From positions 1 through 5,659 of the forward strand of contig JAKEEN010000141.1 in the NCBI GenBank assembly GCA_022616575.1: a stretch of DNA of 5,659 bases, written 5' to 3'. Position 1 is the stretch's first letter, and every line of letters begins with the position of its first letter. Both the position numbers and the translations under genes were made by a program. Of this stretch, positions 1 to 5,659 are shown in pieces. This stretch comes from Flammeovirgaceae bacterium. Its GTDB lineage: Bacteria; Bacteroidota; Bacteroidia; Cytophagales; Cyclobacteriaceae. The notes beneath the pieces are model-generated. The model was not told where the DNA came from and ran no database searches. It saw only the letters and a list, made by a program, of their open reading frames with translations.

Positions 1-224
1 AGTTCGAATAGTCTTAGGTTGCCCTGCCAATCGCCAACTCTGTCTGCACCGATTCCTGGTGACTTACCGGAAATAGCACGACCTTGATTATTCCAAAGTT
101 TACCGCTTACGCTACCACCGCCTTTGAAGGGTTTACGTGCTTTAATGCTGCCAGCATAATCAACCCCCTGCTTTCCCATAGGCGGTTTTAGCTGAAATAA
201 GCGCATATTTCCGCGCCAACTCCC
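1..224 (-). repeat. Internal repeat pair C in the basic protein gene
   Basis: Two copies of a 12-residue unit G-[S/D]-W-[R/Q]-GN-[M/L]-RLF-[Q/E]-L lie at 189-224 (residues 362-373) and 1-35 (residues 425-436, last codon cut by the edge), a period of 63 residues. Further copies may lie beyond the window. Confidence 0.75.
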
Positions 225-1307
225 TTGGCCCGTTACCCTCGGTTGCTTAACCGGAATTGGAGATTTGCCTGTTCTTGTTTCCGGTTTGCGCGAAGCAGAC
301 TGGTAGCCCCCAGTAATACCTTTGGTTGTAATTTTTGATTGATAGTTCCTGGCCCTTACTTTCCTTCCGGCAATGTCCCCTTTCCAGGCTCGGCCACTGC
401 GTGAGGCGGAAACATAATTTTGGGAGGGGCCTTTATATGGTCTGTCGCCTCGAGGTTTTACCTTATGTTGTGCATTGAATTTAGGATACTCTAAAACCTG
501 TCCTCTCGACTGGTAGTTACGTGTGCGTAAAGGCTTACCAGCTATGTCTTTGTTTGTGGATTGTTCCCAGGGACGTGGTTTTCTCCAGAAGTTTGCATAG
601 GTATTAATGCTTCTTCGTGCAAGGTAGGAAGATGAGGCCGAGCGGGGACTTACTTTGTACTTTCGTTTTCCATACCCCGGCTTTTTAGACATATTTTCTG
701 CACGCGCTATCTCTTGCCGGTTCGATTGAACTTTCGGACTGAAGCCTGGCATTTTTGCAGGATCAGTATTGTACCTCCCGAACTGCGGATAAACATTTTT
801 TGAACGGCCGCTGATGGACCGAACGGCAACACGTTGCTTTCCCCAAACCTTTTGTTGCTTACCGGAAACAGAACGATGACTACTATATCTACCAAATTGC
901 GGATATACATTTCTTGTTTTTCCGGATGTAGATCGAACCGAAATTCGGTTGCCTGAGGCGCCACCCTTCCATGGACGATCACCCGTTCCTCGCGGTGTAT
1001 TGAAAATTGGACCTAATGGTTTCCCGACCCTATCGCCCCCGCCTGGCCTCCGTTTCCCTGTCTGTGCATAAGAAGCGCGGCTGGCAGGAGAACCTTTTTT
1101 CGATTTTACCCTTGCGGTAGGTCTCTTTTTCTTGATGGGTTTTCCCTTTGGAGGAAGTTTGAAACGCGATTCCCGTTTGGGTTTATCACCTTTGGCATTT
1201 TGAGCATTTGTGGTGAGGTTATACCCTAAGGAAAGTACAAACAGGGCACAGAAAAAAATCAATGCCTTACCTGTAGAAATTCCCCTGCTTGTGGCGATTG
1301 GCTTCAA
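1..1307 (-). CDS. Exported, highly basic repeat-rich protein of unknown function (3' end beyond the window)
   Basis: An uninterrupted reading frame of 435 codons runs from 1307 to the left edge without a stop. I do not recognise a named family. The frame has no ATG near its beginning: an in-frame TAG lies at 1326-1328, and the best start is the TTG at 1305-1307. That start gives a plausible signal peptide: basic residues at 2, 8 and 14, a hydrophobic core at about 15-28, and a likely cleavage site near Asn34-Ala35-Gln36. Cys20 is not in a lipobox. The rest is hydrophilic and very basic: by hand count residues 31-435 contain about 94 Lys/Arg and only about 18 Asp/Glu. Diverged internal repeat pairs occur (residues 124-141 and 162-179, 254-267 and 311-324, 362-373 and 425-436). 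A motif of aromatic-[K/R/Q]-G recurs at 113, 291, 308, 364, 394 and 427. Export is inferred from the signal peptide; a structural or surface-binding role would be a guess. The long frame with conserved internal repeats makes it a real gene. Confidence 0.8.
   Translation of the reverse strand, partial: MKPIATSRGISTGKALIFFCALFVLSLGYNLTTNAQNAKGDKPKRESRFKLPPKGKPIKKKRPTARVKSKKGSPASRASYAQTGKRRPGGGDRVGKPLGPIFNTPRGTGDRPWKGGASGNRISVRSTSGKTRNVYPQFGRYSSHRSVSGKQQKVWGKQRVAVRSISGRSKNVYPQFGRYNTDPAKMPGFSPKVQSNRQEIARAENMSKKPGYGKRKYKVSPRSASSSYLARRSINTYANFWRKPRPWEQSTNKDIAGKPLRTRNYQSRGQVLEYPKFNAQHKVKPRGDRPYKGPSQNYVSASRSGRAWKGDIAGRKVRARNYQSKITTKGITGGYQSASRKPETRTGKSPIPVKQPRVTGQGSWRGNMRLFQLKPPMGKQGVDYAGSIKARKPFKGGGSVSGKLWNNQGRAISGKSPGIGADRVGDWQGNLRLFE
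336..548 (-). repeat. Internal repeat pair B in the basic protein gene
   Basis: Two copies of a 14-residue unit DIAG-x-x-[L/V]-R-x-RNYQS lie at 507-548 (residues 254-267) and 336-377 (residues 311-324), a period of 57 residues. The second copy directly follows one of the aromatic-K-G motifs (Trp308-Lys-Gly). Confidence 0.8.
771..938 (-). repeat. Internal repeat pair A in the basic protein gene
   Basis: Two copies of an 18-residue unit of the form VRS-x-SG-x-x-x-NVYPQFGRY lie at 885-938 (residues 124-141) and 771-824 (residues 162-179), a period of 38 residues or 114 bases. Substitutions are conservative (T/I, K/R, T/S, R/K). The DNA has diverged more than the protein, which suggests an old duplication kept under selection. 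Confidence 0.85.
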
Positions 1308-1340
1308 AAGCTTTATTGAAACAGGCTAAGATACAAAGAT

Positions 1341-1368
1341 TAGTTGTTAGTTCTTAGTTGTTAGTCAC
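1341..1368. repeat. Degenerate heptamer tandem repeat between the E1 gene and the basic protein gene
   Basis: Four consecutive 7-base units read TAGTTGT, TAGTTCT, TAGTTGT and TAGTCAC on the plus strand, so the array is near-perfect for three units and decays in the fourth. It lies upstream of the leftward basic protein gene, ending 33 bases before its proposed start, where its promoter would be expected. Confidence 0.7.
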
Positions 1369-1370
1369 GG

Positions 1371-1412
1371 GTCATTAGTCAATAGTATTTCTAATAACCA
1401 TCGACTAATGAC
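1371..1412. repeat. Inverted repeat just downstream of the E1 gene
   Basis: The 10-base arm GTCATTAGTC (1371-1380) is perfectly complementary in reverse to GACTAATGAC (1403-1412), with a 22-base spacer. It begins six bases after the stop codon of the leftward E1 gene. The stem is AT-rich, has a long loop and lacks a following T tract, so it is not a standard intrinsic terminator. It could be a weak transcript-end structure or part of a dispersed intergenic repeat. Confidence 0.6.
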
Positions 1413-1418
1413 TGACTT

Positions 1419-3398
1419 CTAGAACGAGAGGAGTTCTTCGATCTTATTTTTCAACCGGCCTTTTGGTAAGAAGTTTTGTTCAAGGGTTGGTGCGAAGGGA
1501 ATAGCAGTATCTAAACTGGCAATGCGCATAACCGGTGCATCAAGATCATTGAAACAATTCTCACTGATCCACGCAGCAATTTCACCACCAATACCTCCTG
1601 TGAGTGTGTCTTCATGAAAGATTAAAACACGGTTCGTTTTCTTCACCGTCTCAGCAATAGCTTCACGATCCCACGGCAAAAGGGTTCGCAGGTCAATAAC
1701 ATCAGCACTTACTTCGGGCATTGCATCTAAGATTTCCTGCGCCCAGTGAACACCCATACCATACGTTATAATAGAGATATCATTTCCTTCCCTTACTGTT
1801 TTTGCTTTGCCGATTTCAACGGTATAATAGTCGTCAGGAATTACATCTTTCACCGAACGATACAAGAACTTATGCTCGAAGTACATGTAGGGATTGGGAT
1901 CTTCCAGTGCTGCGCATAACAATCCTTTGGCATCATAGGGATTAGAAGGATATACGATCTTCAATCCCGGAGTATGAAAGAACCACGCTTCATTCGATTG
2001 ACTATGATATGGCCCGGCCGCAGTTCCTGCACCCGTTGGCATTCTAACTACTACATCGGCTTGTTGACCCCAACGCCAATGTGCTTTTGCAAGATTGTTT
2101 ACGATCTGATTAAAACCTTCAGTAACGAAATCGGCAAACTGCATCTCGACCATAGCTTTCATTCCTTTGATGGAAAGACCAAGACCTGAACCAAGAATGG
2201 CTGCTTCACATAAGGGTGTATTGCGTACGCGATGTTTTCCGAATTTCTCAACAAAGCCTTCTGTAATTTTGAATACACCCCCATACTCAGCAATATCCTG
2301 CCCCATCAGAACCAACGTATCGAACCGTTCCATGCTTTGACGCAAGCCATCGCTAATGGCATCGATAAATCGTTTCTCACTTTTCTTTTCTGATGAAGGC
2401 TCAATAACAATCTGGGTGAAGGGAGCATGAACATCATTTAATTCAATGGTCGTGTTGGCTTCCGGATGGGTTTCTTCAAATGCTACTGCCAACCCATCTT
2501 CAATTTCTTTCTTTATTTTCTTCCGGATATCCTCAATGAACTTCGCATCAATCACGCCTTCTGCGATGAGATATTTTTCATAGTTATCGATCGGGTCTTT
2601 CTTGGCCCACTCGTCCATCAATTCTTTCGGAACATATTTAGTGCCCGATGCTTCTTCATGGCCACGCATGCGGAAGGTTCTGCACTCAACCAATACGGGC
2701 CTTGGATTCTCGCGTAAATCTTTGGCGAGTAGACTGAGTGTATCGTAAACTTCCAGGATATTATTACCGTCAATGCTGATTGCATCAATACCATATCCAA
2801 TTCCCTTGTCGGCAAAACTTTCGCACCGGAACTGCTCGCTACTCGGTGTTGATAGTCCATAGCCATTGTTCTCTATAATAAAGAGTACAGGCAAGTCCCA
2901 AACGGCTGCCACATTTACACCCTCATGAAAATCTCCCTGACTCGTGCCACCATCACCGTTGAAAACGGCAGCTACTTTTTTCTCCCCCTTTAGCTTATAG
3001 GCAAGCGCAATACCATCGGCTACTCCGTTTTGCGGGCCGAGGTGCGAGATCATGCCAACTATGTGATGCTCGTTCGTGCCAAAGTGAAAGGAACGGTCGC
3101 GGCCTTTTGTATATCCCATTGGGGTGCCTTGCCATTGGGCAAAAAGGCGATCAAAAGGCATATTGCGGGAAGTGAAAACACCTAAATTTCTATGCATTGG
3201 CAGAATATATTCATCGGGTTGCAAGGCCATAGTCAGGCCCACTGAAATAGCTTCTTGCCCGATACCGCTAAACCATTTGCTTATTTTATTCTGACGAAGC
3301 AGAATCAGCATTTTTTCTTCGATCATGCGGGGCTTAAGGAGGCCCTGGTATAGATTAATAAGTGTTTCGTTGGAGTATTTCTTGCGTTCGAAATTCAT
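1419..3398 (-). CDS. 2-oxoacid dehydrogenase E1, fused alpha and beta subunits (thiamine diphosphate dependent)
   Basis: This 659-residue protein is the E1 component of a 2-oxoacid dehydrogenase complex. It decarboxylates a 2-oxoacid on thiamine diphosphate and passes the acyl group to lipoyl-E2 in the cytoplasm. Residues 1-315 form the alpha part, with the diphosphate-binding motif starting at Gly148-Asp-Gly and ending at Glu176-Asn-Asn178, and a conserved Arg-Gly-His at 245-247. After a charged linker (about 316-345) comes the beta part, with Gly366-Gln-Asp, the conserved Glu398 expected to activate the cofactor, the active-site segment Tyr464-His465-Ser-Gln, and the C-terminal transketolase-type domain (about 535-655). 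All key residues expected in both halves are visible. The fused layout is known from Bacteroidota, where subunits are often separate in other bacteria. The substrate cannot be fixed from sequence: branched-chain 2-oxoacids and pyruvate are both possible, and I lean to the branched-chain type. No E2 or E3 gene is in the window. The ATG at 3396-3398 gives an N-terminus of usual length; the stop is TAG. Confidence 0.95.
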   Translation of the reverse strand: MNFERKKYSNETLINLYQGLLKPRMIEEKMLILLRQNKISKWFSGIGQEAISVGLTMALQPDEYILPMHRNLGVFTSRNMPFDRLFAQWQGTPMGYTKGRDRSFHFGTNEHHIVGMISHLGPQNGVADGIALAYKLKGEKKVAAVFNGDGGTSQGDFHEGVNVAAVWDLPVLFIIENNGYGLSTPSSEQFRCESFADKGIGYGIDAISIDGNNILEVYDTLSLLAKDLRENPRPVLVECRTFRMRGHEEASGTKYVPKELMDEWAKKDPIDNYEKYLIAEGVIDAKFIEDIRKKIKKEIEDGLAVAFEETHPEANTTIELNDVHAPFTQIVIEPSSEKKSEKRFIDAISDGLRQSMERFDTLVLMGQDIAEYGGVFKITEGFVEKFGKHRVRNTPLCEAAILGSGLGLSIKGMKAMVEMQFADFVTEGFNQIVNNLAKAHWRWGQQADVVVRMPTGAGTAAGPYHSQSNEAWFFHTPGLKIVYPSNPYDAKGLLCAALEDPNPYMYFEHKFLYRSVKDVIPDDYYTVEIGKAKTVREGNDISIITYGMGVHWAQEILDAMPEVSADVIDLRTLLPWDREAIAETVKKTNRVLIFHEDTLTGGIGGEIAAWISENCFNDLDAPVMRIASLDTAIPFAPTLEQNFLPKGRLKNKIEELLSF

Positions 3399-3450
3399 AG
3401 AAAATTAAAAGAGGCGCAAGTTAAACCTTTTTGATATTTTTAGAGGTTAA

Positions 3451-3600
3451 GTTCCTGATGAAGAATTCAAAGAAGAAGGTGAAAAGGATTCACAAGAGAA
3501 TATAACTCCTCAGGTGAAACAATTAAGCGGGCTCGCAAAGGGAGTTACAGCTAATTGGAAGGAAGACTATACAAATTATTTGGAACGTAAATATCGATAA
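3451..3600 (+). pseudogene. Remnant of a small antitoxin-like gene (C-terminal tail)
   Basis: A 49-codon open stretch follows a TAA at 3448-3450 and ends with TAA at 3598-3600. It has no ATG; only an internal GTG (3526-3528) or TTG could start it. The last 30 or so residues (ITPQVKQLSGLAKGV, then an acidic segment and YLERKYR at the end) resemble the C-terminal tails of small Bacteroidota antitoxins of about 80-95 residues (DUF6364-like), recalled from memory and not searched. The N-terminal DNA-binding part expected for such a protein is absent. Just upstream, the neighbouring frame reads KFLMKNSKKKVK (about 3449-3484), which could be the preceding part of the same protein joined by a frameshift near 3480-3490. 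No toxin gene follows; the next gene is an M16 peptidase whose ATG overlaps this stop. It could alternatively be a small non-ATG gene or a coupling leader. Confidence 0.45.
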
Positions 3601-4838
3601 TGATTCATTTTAATCAGTTTACCCTTTCCAACGGACTCCGCGTAATCGTTCACGAAGACCCAACAGCAAAAATTGCGGTTATGAACATTTTGTATGATGT
3701 CGGTTCGCGCGATGAACGGGAGGACAAGACGGGGTTTGCCCATTTGTTTGAGCACCTCATGTTTGGGGGTTCTAAAAATATTCCGAGCTATGATGAACCA
3801 CTGCAATTGGTGGGGGGAGAAAACAATGCCTTTACCAGTACCGATATCACCAATTATTATTTAACCGTACCGGCAGAAAATATTGAAACCGGATTTTGGC
3901 TGGAGAGCGACCGGATGCTAAGTCTCTCGTTCGACCCGAAAGTGCTGGAGGTGCAACGAAAAGTAGTAGTGGAGGAATTTAAACAGCGATATCTCAATCA
4001 ACCTTACGGTGATGTTTGGTTGAAACTCAGACCGCTGGCTTATCATACCCATCCATATAAATGGGCAACGATTGGTAAAGAGCCTTCGCACATTGAAAAT
4101 GCTACCATGGAAGATGTGAAGGATTTTTTCTATAAACACTATATTCCAGGCAACGCCATTTTAGTAGTGGCAGGCAATGTAACAACCAGTCAAGTCAAAG
4201 AACTTTCAGAGAAATGGTTTGGTCCCATTCCGTCAGGAAATAAAATGGAGAGACAACTTCCGAGAGAACCGAGGCAAGAGAAGAAAAGAGCGGAGATCGT
4301 GGAGGCTAAAGTACCCGCCAGCGCCTTATACAAATCATTTCACATGCCAGGGCGGTTTGATAAAGATTATTATGCGATTGATTTGTTAAGTGATGTACTC
4401 AGTCGCGGACAATCAAGTCGCTTATACCAGAAGCTGGTAAAGGAAAAAGAACTATTTACCTCAATATCATCATTCGTAATGGGAACCATTGATCCGGGGC
4501 AATTGGTAGTGAGTGGACGAGTGCGTGATGGCATTGACCTGCACGATGCAGAGCAGGAAGTGGATTCTCTTTTGCAAGAGGTTGTAAAAAATGGCGTTGA
4601 CTTGAATGAGTTAATGAAAGTAAAAAACCAGGCTGAAGCAACATTAGAATTTGGAGAGGTAGAAGTATTGAATCGGGCGATTAACCTTGCTTTTGCTGCT
4701 TTGTCGGGTGATGTAAATTTAGTGAATCAGGAGCGCGACTTAATCAATGCAGTGAGCCCGGAGGATATTCAGCGTGTTGCTAAAAATATTTTGAGTGAAG
4801 AAAACTCAAGTGTGTTGTATTATAAATCAGTAAATTAA
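3600..4838 (+). CDS. Zinc metallopeptidase, family M16 (single-unit M16B type), cytoplasmic
   Basis: This 412-residue protein has the length and layout of a one-unit M16 peptidase: an N-terminal catalytic domain (about 10-160) and an M16 C-terminal domain (about 165-350). The inverted zinc motif HxxEH is intact at His48-Leu-Phe-Glu51-His52, with His48 and His52 as zinc ligands and Glu51 as the catalytic base. The distal glutamate ligand is likely Glu125 or Glu126 in the VVVEEF segment. The YIPGNAILVVAGNV segment (181-194) and SSRLYQKLV (272-280) match conserved family stretches. The first residues run straight into the family's first strand (FTLSNGLRV, 7-15), so the ATG at 3600 is well placed. 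There is no signal peptide, so it probably acts in the cytoplasm, although many Bacteroidota M16 proteins are exported. Substrate unknown; the family cleaves peptides and unfolded segments. The ATG overlaps the stop of an upstream reading-frame remnant. A second M16 gene often lies beside such genes, but none is seen here. Confidence 0.95.
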   Translation: MIHFNQFTLSNGLRVIVHEDPTAKIAVMNILYDVGSRDEREDKTGFAHLFEHLMFGGSKNIPSYDEPLQLVGGENNAFTSTDITNYYLTVPAENIETGFWLESDRMLSLSFDPKVLEVQRKVVVEEFKQRYLNQPYGDVWLKLRPLAYHTHPYKWATIGKEPSHIENATMEDVKDFFYKHYIPGNAILVVAGNVTTSQVKELSEKWFGPIPSGNKMERQLPREPRQEKKRAEIVEAKVPASALYKSFHMPGRFDKDYYAIDLLSDVLSRGQSSRLYQKLVKEKELFTSISSFVMGTIDPGQLVVSGRVRDGIDLHDAEQEVDSLLQEVVKNGVDLNELMKVKNQAEATLEFGEVEVLNRAINLAFAALSGDVNLVNQERDLINAVSPEDIQRVAKNILSEENSSVLYYKSVN

Positions 4839-4840
4839 AA

Positions 4841-4888
4841 GATTTACGATTTACGATTTACGATTTACGATTTACGATTTACGATTTA
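4841..4888. repeat. GATTTAC heptamer tandem array filling the M16-ispF gap
   Basis: Six exact copies of GATTTAC are followed by a seventh lacking its last base (GATTTA at 4883-4888). The array starts two bases after the M16 stop codon and ends seven bases before the ispF ATG, so it makes up 48 of the 57 bases between the genes. The copies are identical, which points to recent expansion by slippage. It replaces any recognisable leader and would lie in the ispF 5' untranslated region if the genes are cotranscribed. Confidence 0.95.
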
Positions 4889-4895
4889 AATTACC

Positions 4896-5375
4896 ATGAA
4901 GATAAGAGTAGGCATGGGGTTCGATGTGCATGTGCTGGAGGAGGGGAGACCCTTTTTTCTTGGGGGAATACAATTAACAGAAGCAAAAAAAGGAGCTGTA
5001 GGCCACTCTGATGCAGATGTTTTAATCCATGCAATCTGCGATGCTTTATTAGGAGCTGCTAACATGCGCGATATCGGTTTTCACTTTTCAAATAAAGACG
5101 AGCGTTGGAAAGGTAAGGACAGTAAATTTTTTTTAAAGGAAGTGACACGAATGCTGCATGAACAAGGTTGGAAAATTGGGAACGTAGATTGCACTATCAC
5201 ATTGGAAAACCCAAAAATAAATCCTCACATCGATGCGATGAAAAAAGTATTGGCACCGTTAATGAATATATCTGAGGAAGAAGTTTCCATTAAAGCAACC
5301 ACCAACGAAAAGTTAGGTTATGTGGGCAGGGAAGAAGGAATGAATGCGTATGCTGTGGCATTGATTTCAAAGTAA
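4896..5375 (+). CDS. ispF: 2-C-methyl-D-erythritol 2,4-cyclodiphosphate synthase
   Basis: IspF cyclises CDP-methylerythritol 2-phosphate to methylerythritol cyclodiphosphate with release of CMP, a step of the non-mevalonate (MEP) isoprenoid pathway in the cytoplasm. At 159 residues it is full length for the family. The zinc ligands are visible: Asp10 and His12 in the GFDVH motif, and His45 in DVLIH. The GHSDAD segment (36-41) and the DALLGAA stretch (49-55) are family signatures. The C-terminal block KATTNEKLGYVGREEG (133-148) matches the CMP-binding signature, with Asn in place of a frequently seen third Thr. DIG at 59-61 begins the usual substrate loop. The active enzyme is a trimer with sites between subunits (family knowledge). 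The ATG is followed directly by the first beta strand, supporting this start. Upstream there is no purine-rich ribosome site; the leader is a heptamer array. mnmD follows after 8 bases, which suggests one operon. Confidence 0.97.
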   Translation: MKIRVGMGFDVHVLEEGRPFFLGGIQLTEAKKGAVGHSDADVLIHAICDALLGAANMRDIGFHFSNKDERWKGKDSKFFLKEVTRMLHEQGWKIGNVDCTITLENPKINPHIDAMKKVLAPLMNISEEEVSIKATTNEKLGYVGREEGMNAYAVALISK

Positions 5376-5383
5376 AAAGTAAA

Positions 5384-5659
5384 ATGAGTTCTGTTCAACT
5401 CATCACAACCCATGATGGTTCTCATTCTTTACTCAATACGGAACTGAATGAAACCTACCATTCCCTGCATGGCGCCATGCAGGAATCAATTCATGTTTTT
5501 ATCCTGCATGGACTTAATCAAGTTATTAAACGAGCATCATCCATGAAAATTCTGGAAGTTGGTTTTGGCACCGGACTTAATGCCTGGCTTACTTTGTTGC
5601 AAGTTCAAAACCAACATGCTGTTGAATACACCACCCTGGAAACATTTCCGCTTACACAT
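5384..5659 (+). CDS. mnmD: MnmD-type tRNA wobble-uridine methyltransferase, N-terminal part (3' end beyond the window)
   Basis: The frame is open from the ATG at 5384 to the right edge, 92 codons. It matches the start of the stand-alone SAM-dependent methyltransferases related to the methyltransferase half of MnmC (Pfam Methyltransf_30). These add the last methyl group of 5-methylaminomethyl-(2-thio)uridine at tRNA position 34. Visible signs are the ETYHSLHGAMQES segment (23-35), typical of the family N-terminus, the SAM-binding glycine motif Gly60-Phe-Gly-Thr-Gly-Leu-Asn66, and Glu86 after the next strand, expected to contact the SAM ribose. Members are usually about 220-240 residues, so more than half is missing here. 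The ATG is preceded by an A-rich leader (AAAAAGTAAA) without a clear Shine-Dalgarno sequence. The 8-base gap after ispF suggests cotranscription. Other methyltransferases share the glycine motif, but the N-terminal segment favours MnmD. Confidence 0.88.
   Translation, partial: MSSVQLITTHDGSHSLLNTELNETYHSLHGAMQESIHVFILHGLNQVIKRASSMKILEVGFGTGLNAWLTLLQVQNQHAVEYTTLETFPLTH
5464..5483. repeat. Perfect 20-base palindrome inside the mnmD coding region
   Basis: The half-site CCTGCATGGC (5464-5473) is followed directly by its exact reverse complement, GCCATGCAGG (5474-5483). A third copy of CCTGCATGG occurs at 5503-5511. It encodes about residues 27-34 of MnmD, a family-conserved stretch, so the codons may explain it. 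In RNA it could form an eight-pair hairpin with a four-base loop, 81 bases into the gene. Confidence 0.8.

Noticed and set aside
707..982. A 91-codon minus-strand frame with an ATG
   Set aside because: It is out of frame with the long basic repeat protein frame on the same strand, which has repeats and a signal peptide; this one shows no family features.
1240..1260. A lipoprotein signal around Cys20 of the basic protein
   Set aside because: The residues before the cysteine (Ile-Phe-Phe) do not fit a lipobox, and a normal cleavage site follows the hydrophobic core.
1330..1345. A Bacteroidota -7 promoter box upstream of the basic protein gene (TAATCTTTG on the minus strand)
   Set aside because: The spacing is one base off the TAnnTTTG consensus and I saw no convincing -33 box, so it was not annotated.
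1421..1437. A short hairpin (AGAAC / GTTCT) at the end of the E1 gene as a terminator
   Set aside because: Only five pairs with a seven-base loop, inside the coding sequence and without a T tract.
2466..2717. An 83-codon plus-strand frame inside the E1 gene
   Set aside because: It lies opposite a strongly conserved enzyme gene and its Phe/Cys-rich translation is typical of an antisense shadow.
3399..3450. A promoter for the E1 gene (TAACTTGC on the minus strand near 3411-3424)
   Set aside because: Only a partial match to the TAnnTTTG consensus; a promoter must lie hereabouts, but the exact site cannot be supported.
4841..4888. A small CRISPR-like repeat array
   Set aside because: The 7-base units are directly joined with no spacers, so it is a simple tandem repeat.

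Overview
The window looks like chromosomal DNA of a Bacteroidota bacterium, most likely of the Cytophagales type. This is inferred from a 2-oxoacid dehydrogenase E1 with alpha and beta subunits fused in one chain, A-rich leaders without a clear Shine-Dalgarno sequence, short tandem repeats with a 7-base period between genes, and a small remnant resembling the antitoxins common in this phylum. No rRNA, tRNA, insertion sequence, phage gene or CRISPR array was found.

Left part, minus strand (1-3398). A fused E1 gene (1419-3398) is followed, after a 111-base gap, by the 5' part of a gene for an exported, very basic, repeat-rich protein of unknown function (1307 down to 1, running off the left edge). 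The gap holds a degenerate 7-base tandem repeat and a 10-base inverted repeat. The basic protein has no ATG start in its frame and seems to start at a TTG.

Middle (3399-3600). This is the divergent intergenic region between the E1 gene (leftward) and the plus-strand genes. Its right half holds what reads as the C-terminal tail of a small antitoxin-like protein. The N-terminal part is missing or frame-shifted, and no toxin gene follows. The remnant's stop codon overlaps the next gene's ATG by one base.

Right part, plus strand (3600-5659). Three genes follow in the same direction: a zinc peptidase of family M16 without signal peptide, ispF (2-C-methyl-D-erythritol 2,4-cyclodiphosphate synthase of the non-mevalonate isoprenoid pathway), and the first 92 residues of a MnmD-type tRNA wobble-uridine methyltransferase cut by the right edge. 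The M16-ispF gap is almost entirely a tandem array of GATTTAC. ispF and mnmD are 8 bases apart and probably share a transcript.

Functionally the conserved genes are housekeeping (2-oxoacid oxidation, proteolysis, isoprenoid precursor synthesis, tRNA modification) and show no obvious common pathway. The least explained parts are the basic repeat protein, the antitoxin-like relic and the heptamer arrays. I did not find a convincing new multi-gene system.
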